Origin: Rhizophagus clarus
Taxonomy: Eukaryota > Glomeromycota > Glomeromycetes > Glomerales > Glomeraceae
Assembly: GCA_015698045.1 (NCBI GenBank)
Contig: BLAL01000086.1
Span: forward strand, 434,001 to 498,000
Direction of reading: 5' to 3'
Length of the DNA: 64,000 nucleotides
In this document: one piece after another, positions 21,340 through 30,780 of the stretch
How the letters are laid out: each line of letters begins with the position of its first letter
How positions within the stretch are numbered: position 1 is the stretch's first letter
Notes under the pieces: model-generated
Databases searched by the model: none
What the model saw: only the letters and a program-made list of their open reading frames with translations
What the model was told of the DNA's origin: nothing
Program-made: the position numbers and the translations under genes

Positions 21340-22040
21340 TTAATTTTGAAATGTTTTATTTTTTAGCATTATCTGTTAATTAATGGTAGTAATGTTAGTG
21401 CAGATTTAATAGTTTATTTGTAATATTGTTATTTAGTAATATTAATGATTATTGATTATTAATTTGAGATAATTATGAAATATATTTGTAATATGAATAT
21501 AATTATTAAATGATAATATATTTATTGCAAAGTAAATACAATAACATTACAGATGATAATTAAAAATATTTTTGAATATTTTTGAAATGTTATTAAAATA
21601 CTTTCATAATGATAACAAATGTATTAAAAAAATATATCTGAAATAATTAACATTATATTGTAAAATCTTTCAAAATGGTTTACTTAAGTATTACAAAAAT
21701 ATAACAAAATGATGTAAATACTATTTCAAGAAAATAGCTATTTTTAGTAAAGTAGTTTAAAAAAATTTTTTGTAAAAAATTTTTTTTGATAAACATGTGA
21801 AATTAAAATTTTCTCTATATATGAAAATCTTTGTTATACGAATAACAGGTTCTGCTACGCAAATATAATTACTGAGCTGAAATAAAAATAAGTTTTACTA
21901 CGCATTTAAATATCTAACCAACTAAAAATTTTATATTAAAATAAGCAAATAAAAGTCTTACATAGGATTTTTTTTTTTTACAGTATATGATCATTAAGCA
22001 AACTTAAATCTAACATATTTATATATTATTCGGGGTCCTG
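21340..22040. other. AT-rich right arm of the 10-kb element
   Basis: No gene. A word ACTTTACTAAAAATAGCTATTT (inverted) matches one near 15175-15195, hinting at long sub-terminal inverted repeats. CTACGCAAAT words recur near the tip, as in the short CAGGACC element. Confidence 0.5.
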
Positions 22041-22970
22041 TATTTCCTTTGCTTCTTTGTTGTCATTGAGATATGATCTTCCCATGCTTTAAGTTTGACA
22101 TGAATTTTTTCATGGGTTCAACCTAAGGGTACATCATAAACAAAGATATCCCTAATGTTATTAATTTGATCATTAGTAATATTAGTATCTATAAATATTT
22201 TTCTACTATTTTATTCACAGCCTTTGATTTTTTTTTTGTATTTAGCGTAATATTATTATTACTAAAAGGTTGTAAAAGTATAATTACATCATCATTGATA
22301 ATATTCATATTTACATCAATCATTTTTAATTCAGTTGTAGGTGATTATACATCAGGCATAATTGGCAATTTTGAGAAGGCACCAGGTTAATCTGCTACTA
22401 ATTCAGGTATTATCAGTAGTGTGACTAAGTGTGAATCACCAGAATTTACCAGATTCTGCATATCACGTGAAATTTCATCTGCGACTGGTTCATCCACTAT
22501 TTTTTCAAGATTGGACAAAACTCTTTGAAAAATTCAGACTGGTGAAGAAAAGTTTCAAAAATCCTTAGGCCTAACTGTATTATCAAAGAGACCAGTGTAT
22601 TTGGAATATTTATTTTGTGTAATATATATTTGTATCTTGTAGGGTCAGCTGCAAAGCCAAAAGTCTTAACTAACCGTTTATCTTATTTCTTGGCATTGCC
22701 AGCTGTAATATTTTGAAAATTTTCTTCTAATAACTGTAAAAAATGTTGTTCATATCTTATTCATCATAACGCTATTTAAGCATCTATTGTTATTATTAGG
22801 AGAACTGAAGGTTGTGATGTTGAGGATACAAGTTGCTTGTCTTTCTTCTTCTTCTTTTTCTTATTCTTCTTTTTGGATATTCTTGGTCTAACAAATTTTT
22901 CTGGAGATACATTTTCTTTTATTTTTCTTTAGATTCCTATAGATCTATTAGAGAACAAAACAGAAGGTTA
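22041..22970 (-). pseudogene. ORF1-like relic, N-terminal and RRM piece
   Basis: Minus strand: KENVSPEKFVRPRISKKKNK, a lysine run, then ENFQNITAGNAKK, DKRLVKTFGFAADPTRYKYI, NIPNTLVSLIIQLGLRIFET, then a serine/asparagine linker and NIRDIFVYDVPLG.THEKIHV ending MTTKKQRK at the element boundary. Hydrophobic and RRM-like spacing (FVYDVP...KLK.W..HI) matches the other ORF1 proteins here. Several stops and frame changes are present. No ORF2 remains attached. Confidence 0.55.
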
Positions 22971-22976
22971 CTACCA

Positions 22977-23219
22977 TATAGCGCTGTATACAGTACCCCT
23001 GGTACTATTCAAGAAAGCCAGCCTAGATTGAATAGTACCCCAGGGGGTACTATGTGAGGAAAGGGGTACTATACAAGGAATAACTTTGGCCAAAAATCAA
23101 ATTTTGGCCTAAATTAGCACCGGATACTAATCAAAAATATCAAAATTTGTAATTGAATAGTACCCTGGTACTATTTATGGGGGGTACTATTTGAGAGGGG
23201 TACTGTATGCAGCACTATA
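22977..23219. mobile_element. MITE with TATAGYGCTGYATACAGTAC ends (243 bp)
   Basis: TATAGCGCTGTATACAGTAC at the left and TATAGTGCTGCATACAGTAC, inverted, at the right, both continuing CCCCT. The inside is built from GGTACTATT/AATAGTACC hairpins. TA-type target duplication is likely. The tip resembles the ends of the pogo-like element at 46082-48450 (shared TACAGTACC), so it may be a non-autonomous relative. Confidence 0.72.
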
Positions 23220-23676
23220 CGGTATTATTTTTTTTTTGTTATCATTTCGTCACATTCATCATATTTTTTCTTTAGTGTTAGATTTGGAGTTATTAAACTT
23301 TAGTAATGTATTGATTTGATAAATAAAAAAAAAATTTGTTTTACTGAAAAAAAAAGTTATTGTCTTTTTTTATTTTTGAATGTTTTCAATCTTTATTTTC
23401 TATCTCTTTATTTTGTTCCTTTTTTTCTGGTCACTTATTTACTATTACCAGTTTTATAATAAATAATTAAAACAAATGATTATTTAACTATATTAAACAT
23501 TATAAATATATAAAATTTAAGTTTTAGTTTAACATAAAAACATAAATAAAATTTATTGTGAAAAACAAAAATTAGTCAATAAAAATTGGCTTATCAATAA
23601 ATTTGTAAATTTATTATAAGGAGAGGGGATTTAACTCAGGTGATTTAACCAGAAGGGCAAGTTATCAAGACTCTTA
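23220..23676. other. AT-rich stretch, nothing definite
   Basis: May include the decayed start of the minus-strand ORF1 relic. A line near 23630-23670 resembles part of a tRNA but does not fold into one by eye. Confidence 0.4.
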
Positions 23677-23965
23677 TAATATTTATTAATTTTATAATTT
23701 AACTAATTTTAAAAAATTACTAATAGTAAAAGTATTTTAATAATTATTTAATTTTAATAAAATTTAATATATGGGGTCTTTGCAATAGAAAGGTACGAAA
23801 CTCAAAAAAATTTTTAAATTTACTTTATATGTTAATTATATTTTTTATACTAAAATAAATGTAAATTTAATATTAATTAAATTTTTATTTTTTTTTTGAG
23901 TTTCGTACCTTTCTATTGCAAAGACCCCATATAATTATTTTAAAAGATTGTAAAATAATAGAAAT
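23677..23965. repeat. Left arm of a ~128-bp inverted repeat, split by a MITE
   Basis: With the MITE removed this arm matches the inverse of 30196-30322 along its whole length. The differences I count are all transitions, plus one single-base indel. The pair probably marks the ends of a larger element spanning 23.7-30.3 kb. Confidence 0.7.
23772..23929. mobile_element. MITE with ~40-bp perfect terminal inverted repeats, TA target duplication
   Basis: TGGGGTCTTTGCAATAGAAA and onward for ~40 bp is exactly inverted at the right end. The other arm of the long inverted repeat (near 30229-30234) shows the unoccupied site AATATATAAT, proving a TA duplication and the exact ends. Mariner/Tc1-type by duplication size. 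Perfect repeats suggest it is young. Confidence 0.88.
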
Positions 23966-24079
23966 GTTATTTATGTAAAATTATTAAATAACTGAAATTA
24001 TTATTATATAATTGCAGATCATTTAGTTAATATATAAAATATTAATTAGTATTTTGAAATATTTAACACTAGTCAAACG

Positions 24080-24330
24080 ATATCAAATAGAGGACCAATC
24101 GGGTAGAATCTGGGTCACTGGATTCAACCTGATTAATCCCCTATTTTTTTTATTTACTAAATTTTAAAATCCTGATTGCTACCGAAAAATGGCGCAAAAG
24201 AAGGACACTAAGATTTCAATCGATATGTTTAAATAAGTTACAATCGGGTATATTATATTAGTTACCAATAGAATATTTCCTATTGTCTACTATTGGCATA
24301 CCGATTGATAACTTTTGACATAATTTTCAT
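24080..24330. repeat. Sub-terminal repeats of the ACCAATCGGGTA type
   Basis: Words ACCAATCGGGTA, CCTGATTGCTACC and ACCGATTGATAAC recur here and, inverted, at 29930-30165. They are inner to the 128-bp inverted repeat. Confidence 0.55.
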
Positions 24331-24519
24331 CAATAAAAATAGACCAATTTGTATAAATTTTATAATTAATTCAATATTGGATATCAAAAATACACTCCAA
24401 AATAGTAATTTTTATTGTTATTTATTTAACTCTATTGTTTTTATTACTAATTACATATATAACGTAAAGATATTATAAAAATTACAAGTTTCTATATACA
24501 GTACTAGAAAAAAATTTGT

Positions 24520-25815
24520 TATACACTCCTTACATAGTGCCAAAACTGTTGAAACTGTTTCAGCATTCAGCTTAGTTTTAACACTAGTATTGTATTATAG
24601 TTTCGGCATAGTATTGGCTTTTAGTACCCAAAGACTAAGAGCCCAGCAATCTAAAATAAAACAATAAGAAATGTTACATTTCTTTAATAATAAAAGAATT
24701 CCCTCCCCCCCATTCCCCATTCCTTACATTTCAAGTCCAGATTCGTCTGAGGAGTCTGGTGACATAAAAAAATAAAGAAAGAAATGTTAGTACATTTTTT
24801 TAATATTAAAAGAATTCCCCATCTTTTCCATTCCTTACATTCCAAGTCCAGGTTTGTCTAAATAGTCTGACAGCCTACAAAAAGAAAAGAAGAAACGTTA
24901 GAAATATTTCTATTAAAATAATCAAATACAATTACCCCTCCCTTACTTGCCTCAATTCCAAAGTCTGGTTTATAGTATTTGTCTGGCAACTTACAAAAGA
25001 GAAGAAGAAATGTTAGAGACATTTCTATTAAAATAATCAAATACAATTTCCCCTCCCTCACTTGCCTCAATTCCAAAATCTGGTTTGTAGTATTCATCCG
25101 GCAACCTATAAAAAAGAGAAGAAATGTTAGAAATATTTCTATTAACAACGAAGCAGAACTCCTCCCATTTACCTCAATTTCAAAAGTCCAGTTCATAGTA
25201 TTCGTCTAACAACTTACAAAAAAGAAAAGAAGAAATATTAGAGACATTTCTATTAATAACAAAGCGGAACTTCCCTTCCTCCATTTACCTAAATTCCAAA
25301 GTCTAGTTCATAGTATTCGTCTGGCACCCTATAAAAAAGAAAAAAAGAAACGTTAGAGACGTTTTTATTAACAACAAAGTGAAACTCCCCTCCCTCCATT
25401 TACCTAAATTCCAAAGTCCAGTTTGTAGTATTCGTCTGACACTTTACAAAAAAAGAGAAAAAATATTTTTTTTTTAAAAAAATAAACCGAATAAAAAAAG
25501 AAAATAATAATTTTTTTTTAAAAAAAAAACTGAATGTATTTTTTTAAAGGGAAAATCAATTTTAAATAACTGAAAATAATAAAATTTTTTTAAAAAAACA
25601 GAAAGTCAAAATTCAAAAACTATCCATTTTTTTATTTCATAAGTTGGTTTTCAGTTTTGATCTTTTTCTTCTACGTAAAAGTAGAAAATAAAAAAAAAAT
25701 TTTTTTAAAAAAAAAATAAGATTATTGATAATCAGTAAATTGACGATATTGAAATTGATTAGACTAATCAGAATTCTATGTCGAAACGTCAAAATAGTTT
25801 CAGCAGGCAACTTTA
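24520..25815 (-). mobile_element. hAT-like element with array C, minus orientation (relative of 7588-9598)
   Basis: The right tip, inverted, reads TAAAGTTGCCTGCTGAAACT, the same tip as the 7588 element. It is followed by homologous TTCTAATCA...TTTACTGAT...GATAATC sequence. The left side holds GCCAAAACTGTTGAAACTG words but not the final tip, so that end is lost or diverged. Confidence 0.65.
24645..25452 (-). repeat. Mini-exon array C (minus strand), about eight units of ~115 bp
   Basis: Read on the minus strand, blocks begin after TTTTTATAG or TTTTGTAAG with (G)TTGCCAGACGAATACTA, run through CCAGACTTTGGAATTGAG and end GGCAA before GTAAGGGAGGGG, about 44 nt. Spacers carry AACATTTCTTCT after TTTCTAACGTTTC branch-like words. 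Reading: LPDEYYKPDFGIE. The most distal units (24720-24890) read SPDSSDESGLE and are intermediate between arrays A and B. Confidence 0.8.
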
Positions 25816-25829
25816 GATAAAATAACCTA

Positions 25830-26078
25830 TTGAGATTCTGGTATCCAACTGTTTTCCCTAAAAAAAAGAAAAAAATTAAACATTTTTATTTTTTAACAAA
25901 ATTTAAATTCAGAAAAATTTAAATAAAATTTACCTATTGGAATTTCGGTACCTAACTTCAGAACTGTTTTCCTATAAAAAAAGAAAAAAAATGTTAATAT
26001 AATGTTTTTTAATAAATAGTTCAGAAAGATATCGCCTATCAGGATTCTGGTATCTAACTTCATCAGGAAAGTTATATC
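25830..26078 (-). repeat. Mini-exon array I (minus strand), first part
   Basis: Two to three minus-strand units: acceptor TTTTTTATAG, block GGAAAACAGTTCTGAAG...GGTACCGAAATTCCAATAG, donor GTAAATTT. Branch-like word ATATTAACATTTT. The last block is cut by the element starting at 26079. Confidence 0.6.
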
Positions 26079-29000
26079 AGTTCAGATCTGCGGCAATCTG
26101 CAAAAATTGCAGATTGCTACTTTTTTTTAACTATTTTTAATAAAAATCTGCACAATATTACACACATCATGCTTTTTATTTTTTTGAAGATTTTTTTATA
26201 AAAATTCTGTGATAATCTCCAAAATTACAGATTTTAAAAACATTTCGCATAAAAATCTTTAAGGATCTTCAGCATTTTCTTTTTTTATTTGATAAACTTT
26301 ACATAAACTTTTTTTTTTATTTTGATAAAGCTTTGCATTTCTGATTTGTTTTTTTTACAGCATTTTAAAAAAATAATTTATTTCAATATTTTTTAAAGAA
26401 ATAATTTTTAATATAAATGAAATAATCTGTTAAAGTTATTAAAAAAATTAAAAATATTTTTTTCTTTTTTAAGCTTTAAAGCTTAAGAGTAATTTTTTTT
26501 AAAAAATTAAGTTCATCCAACGTCTGGTGTATAATCTGCAACATGTAGAATTTTTTTTTCATAAGGCTCCAGACTTCTTTTCTTTATAAGAAACACTTGT
26601 CAAACCCAGGCTTAAGTTTGTTAAAGAAACACCTTTACCTCACATTTTCATAAGTGAACTGCATTTTTAAATACCATTTCAAAGGTAAACTTCAAAATTC
26701 TTTTTTATATTTTGTTTGAAGAACGTTTCTTACTAACGTTCAACTATTATTATTTTTTATTTAAATCATATTTTTTATATTTTTTATTTATTTAACAAAC
26801 TTTAACTAAAGTTCGTTCTAATTTTATAGGTCCAGAATGCCAAAAGACAAGTTCCGGACTCTACTATCATCAACTTTTTTTTAATAAACATCGTTTTTAT
26901 TCAGAATGCCTAGTTTCAAAGGTTATTTGACCAGTGTAACCTTTGGAAAAAAACTTTTATTATTATTTAATAAGCGTTGGCTAACACTTGTTTTCCTTTT
27001 TTTTGTAGGTCCAGAATACCGAAGGTATGGTTCCAAACTCAATTTCGAAAAAAAAAATTTTTTTTATTAATTTGTATTGAGAACGTTAACTAACATTCAT
27101 TTTCTTTCTTTTTTTTAGGTTTGAAACTCCATTTTGAGGCGGACCACTAAGTAAAAAAAAAATATTTTTTTTATATATATTAGCAAAATGTTAGTAACAT
27201 TTTGCTTTTCTTCTTTTTTTTAAGATCTGAAACTCCATTTCGTGGTAGACTATTAAGTAAAGAAAATAAAAATAATTTTTTTTTTTGTATTTTAGCGAAA
27301 CGTTAGTAACATTTCGCTTCTCTTCTTTTTTTTTAAGTATAGAATTCCACTTACGGGTAGACTATTAAGTAAAAAAAAAACATTTTTTTTTATATTTTAG
27401 CAAACTTTAGTAATATTACGCTTCTCTTCTTTTTTTTAGGTCCAGAACTCCACTTCAAAGCAGACCACTGTAAGTAAAAAAAAGATTTTTTTTCATATTT
27501 TAGCAAAACATTACTAACGTTTTGCTTTTCTTCTTTTTTTTAAGGTCCAAAACTCCATTTCAAGGTAAACTATTAAGTAAAGAAAAAAAAAACATTTTTT
27601 TTTTATATTTTAGCGAAACATTAGTAACGTTTTGCTTTTTTCCTTTTCTTTAAGTTCAGAACTCCATTTTGAGGTGGACCAATTCAAGTAAAAAAAAAAT
27701 AATTTTTTTTTTCGTATTTTAGCAATCCATTAGTAACATTTCACTTTTCTCCTTTTTTTAAGTCTGGAACTTTATTTCGAGGTGGACCATTAAGTAAAAA
27801 AAACAATTTTTTTTTACTTTAATTTCAACGAATGTTACTAATGTTCATTTTTTTTATTTTTTAGGTCTGGAATTTAGAGGCAGACCGGTATTTCGAAGAT
27901 ATAATACCTTTGAAAATTTTTATTTTTTTTTTATTTTTATTTAAATGAACATTACTAATATTCATTTTTTTTTATTTTTTAGGTCCAAAAGTCCTTTATA
28001 GGTGGATTACTGTAAGTAAAAAAAAAAATTTTTTTTTACTTTTATTTCAACAAACATTAACTAACATTTGTTTTCTTTCTTTTTTAGGTCTGGAAGAAGC
28101 GGACCAAGTTATTTTGAAGGTAAAAAACTTCAAAATAATTTTTTTTTCATATTTTTATTTTACGAAACGTTACTAATATTTTGTTTCATTTTTTAGGTCC
28201 AGAACTCTAATTCGAAGCAGGCTGCAGTATTTCAAAGATAAAGAAATTTCAAAATATTTTTTTTTTATTATTTCAACGAATGTTAATTAACGTTTATTTT
28301 CTTTCTTTTTTAGGTCCAAAAGAAGTAGACTGCGGTATTTTGAAGGTAAAAAAACCTTGAAATAATATTTTATTTTATAAAACAAAATGAAACTAACGTT
28401 TTATTTTATTTTTCTTTTTTTTAGGTCTGAAACTTGAAGCAGACCGAAGTTAAAAAAATTTTTTTTATCTTGTTTTTATTTCAACAAACGTTAAAATAAA
28501 TAATGTTCATTTTCATTTTTTTAGATGGATCCCATCTCGCGACAGATCAGGTATCATCCCGAAGATAAAAAAAATTTTTTATTAACGAAACGTTAATTAA
28601 TGTTTTGAATTCATTTTTTAGATTTGCATCTTTCTGAAGGTCTTCTAGAGGAATTCGAAGGTATTTACCTTTAAAAATTTAAATTTATTATTTTTTTTTA
28701 AACAAAATGTCAACTAACCATTTCATTTTTTATTTTATAAGTTATCAGCTTTCCAGATTTTACCAGACAAATTTTGAAGATTAAAATTTCGAAAAATATT
28801 AGTTTAGGTTTGCGGTTTTCTGACCTGTCTCTGAATAGAATTTCAAAGTAAATGTAATTTAATTTTTTTTTGTTTTTTTTTATTTAACAAAATGTTTACT
28901 GACGGTTTTGTTAGTTTTTTTTTGCAGGCACAGGAAACTGAAAAAAAGGTTCCAATTCTAATATAAAGGTAAAAAACCTCAAAAAAACCATTTTTTACAT

Positions 29001-29309
29001 TTTCAACGAAACAGTAAAAGTAAAAAAAGAAAGGCTGAGAAATTTAGTGCATTTAATACCCGAAATAGTGTAGTTAATAGTGTAATAAATTGATTTATTT
29101 GTAATGCTTTAATTAAATAAATTAAATAAATTAATTGATATTAATTAACGATAAAAGTAATTGTAAATTGTCAAATTTTGAAAAATTTCGCAGGTTTTTT
29201 GTGCTTGCAGATCTGCATAGAAATCCATAAAATTTTTCAGTGCTGCACATTGGTATGTCCTCAGATCTGTGCAGAAATGTACTCCGCAGAATTGCGCAGA
29301 TCTGTGAAC
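26079..29309 (+). mobile_element. Element with AGATCTGCG ends carrying mini-exon array D (3.2 kb)
   Basis: The left tip AGTTCAGATCTGCGGCAATC and the right tip inverted GTTCACAGATCTGCGCAATT are alike. Sub-terminal AATCTGCAAAAATTGCAGATT and CAGATCTGTGCAGAA words are typical of a short-TIR element. It interrupts a block of array I, whose two halves lie on either side. The target duplication was not resolved. Confidence 0.6.
26820..28990 (+). repeat. Mini-exon array D: about twenty units of ~105-115 bp
   Basis: Blocks start after T(n)AG with GTCCAGAACTCCATTTCGAG, continue GCAGACCACT and are followed by AAGTAAAA or GTAAGTAAAA. Later blocks are variants (GTCCAAAAGAAGTAGACTGC, ATGGATCCCATCTCGCGACA). 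Spacers contain AACGTTAGTAACGTT or AACATTACTAACGTTTTGC, so the TACTAAC branch-like word sits inside a small palindrome, then TTCTTTTTTTTAG. Best-preserved units lie at 27115-27790. Confidence 0.78.
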
Positions 29310-29490
29310 CAAAATTTTTTCTGATGTTCAGAACCATTTTTCCCTAAAAAATAAAAGAAAAAATTGGTATAACATTTTTTTTAAATAAATTAAAGTCAAA
29401 AAAGTTTCGATAATTGAAACTTAACTACCTGGATTCCATATATCCAACTTCGAAGCTGTTTTCCTACTAAAAAAAAATTAATATAACATT
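29310..29490 (-). repeat. Mini-exon array I (minus strand), second part
   Basis: Minus-strand blocks GGAAAAATGGTTCTGAACATC (cut by the 26079-29309 element) and GAAAACAGCTTCGAAGTTGG...GGAATCCAG before GTAGTTAAG, with acceptors TTTTTTAG and TTTTTTTTAG. Homologous to the units at 25830-26078. Confidence 0.6.
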
Positions 29491-29504
29491 TTTTTTAGTT
29501 TTCA

Positions 29505-29690
29505 AATTATGAAAACATGCCAGATTAATTCTGACTGGTTTCCTATCATAAATAAAAGAGAGAGGGGAAGGAGAAGAGCGATGAAAGGAAGTGGAAGGGT
29601 GAAGGACAAAGGATGGATAAGGGGATAAAGGGAAGTAAAGGTATAAAGTAAATGAAAAGAAAAGGGAAGAAAGTATAAATAGTTTAAAAA
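29505..29690. repeat. Purine-rich tract (pyrimidine-rich on the minus strand)
   Basis: GAGAGGGGAAGGAGAAGAG-type low complexity next to array I, the same pairing seen at other arrays. Confidence 0.8.
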
Positions 29691-29929
29691 AGTCAAAAAA
29701 AAGTTTAATCGATTATTAAGATTATATCACGTGATTTAAAATTAAGGCCGATTTTTAACTTTTGCCAGAAAGACCAATTATTAACTATAGTGAATTGAGA
29801 TAAAATATATAACTTAAAAAATAGTAAACTATTCAGCCTCAATTAGTATAAAATATATAACTATTCATCCTAATTTAGGTTGAATGTATTTAAATTAATC
29901 GCAAATTTAATAATAGCTGGTCACTTTTA

Positions 29930-30195
29930 TTTAACTAAAATATGGTTAGCAATTGGGTAGTTGCTGATTGATACCCAATTTTAATATTTGTTTTAAAAGT
30001 GAGCAATCAGTAAATTTAAATTAAAAAATAGTTATTAATCAGGTAATAACCTGATTGATACCTGATTGTAATATGAACAAATTTCTAACTATTGAATAAA
30101 TCAGGTGACCAATCAAAAAAAAGTTACCAATCGGATAGGTACCCAATTGGTCAGCATTTTACCTGTGTAATATAATATCATATTCTCAAATTTTT
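29930..30195. repeat. Sub-terminal repeats of the ACCAATCGGATAGGTACC type
   Basis: Inverted counterpart of 24080-24330, with many ATACCCAATT, ACCTGATTG and ACCAATC words. Confidence 0.55.
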
Positions 30196-30322
30196 CATAT
30201 TATTTTACAATTTTTTAAAATGATTATATATTAAATTTTATTAAAATTAGATAATTATTGAAATATTTTTACTATTAGTAACTTTTTAAAATTAATCAAA
30301 TTATAAAATTTAATAAATATTG
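30196..30322. repeat. Right arm of the ~128-bp inverted repeat (unoccupied MITE site)
   Basis: Inverse of 23677-23965 without the MITE. 30323-30673 beyond it is AT-rich with no gene. Confidence 0.7.
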
Positions 30323-30780
30323 TAAATATATAAAATTTTATTTTACTATAATATGTAATTTATAATTAAAATTTTATTTGCATAAAAAATTAGTAATTAT
30401 TTATATAAATTTTGTAAATTTAATATTGGTTAATTTTGTACAAATTACAAATTTTAGATTTATTATAAATTTTATTAAGAAATTTGCTTTTTATTCAATA
30501 TATTTTCTGATTTCTCATAAAAAATTACATATATTTATACATTTAAAATAATATTTATATTTTACTAATAAGGTCAATTAAAAGACTAAAATTATAAAAG
30601 TTAGCTCAATATAAAATTTTTATATAAGTATTGTATTAAAAAAAAAAAATTATTTAAATAAGTAAAATAATTTAAAGAATAAATTTATATAACAAACTCT
30701 TTCTCGTCGATCTCCGTACCATAATTTTTGCAAAAAATTATTTTGAAAAAAGCGATATATAAAAGTCCTTTATTCTAAAC

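Larger units (their letters stand above)
11960..22040. mobile_element. 10.1-kb element with CAGGACCCC ends and a 6-bp target duplication
   Basis: The left end CAGGACCCCAAACAATATATA matches the inverted right end CAGGACCCCGAATAATATATA. The flanks are TATTTT (11954-11959) and TATTTC (22041-22046), a 6-bp duplication with one transition. The minus-strand ORF1 relic resumes in frame across the insertion, so the ends are well supported. Contents: a retroposed ORF1 copy (12282-14326), tandem repeats (14.5-15.75 kb), a pyrimidine tract, arrays F and G, and a nested hAT-like element. No transposase was recognised. The same CAGGACC end and a 6-bp duplication (TAATTA) occur on the small element at 18711-20220, so they share a superfamily. 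I do not know which; 6-bp duplications are unusual. Confidence 0.75.

Noticed and set aside
23625-23675. Possible tRNA or tRNA-derived SINE head
   Set aside because: A D-arm-like ACTCAGGTGATTTAACCAG is present but no anticodon or T arm can be paired by eye.
24858-25209. Minus-strand frame of 112 codons containing LPDKYYKPDFGIE, and its plus-strand shadow
   Set aside because: It reads through array C spacers as well as blocks. Only the short block reading is repeated, so the whole frame is not taken as a gene.
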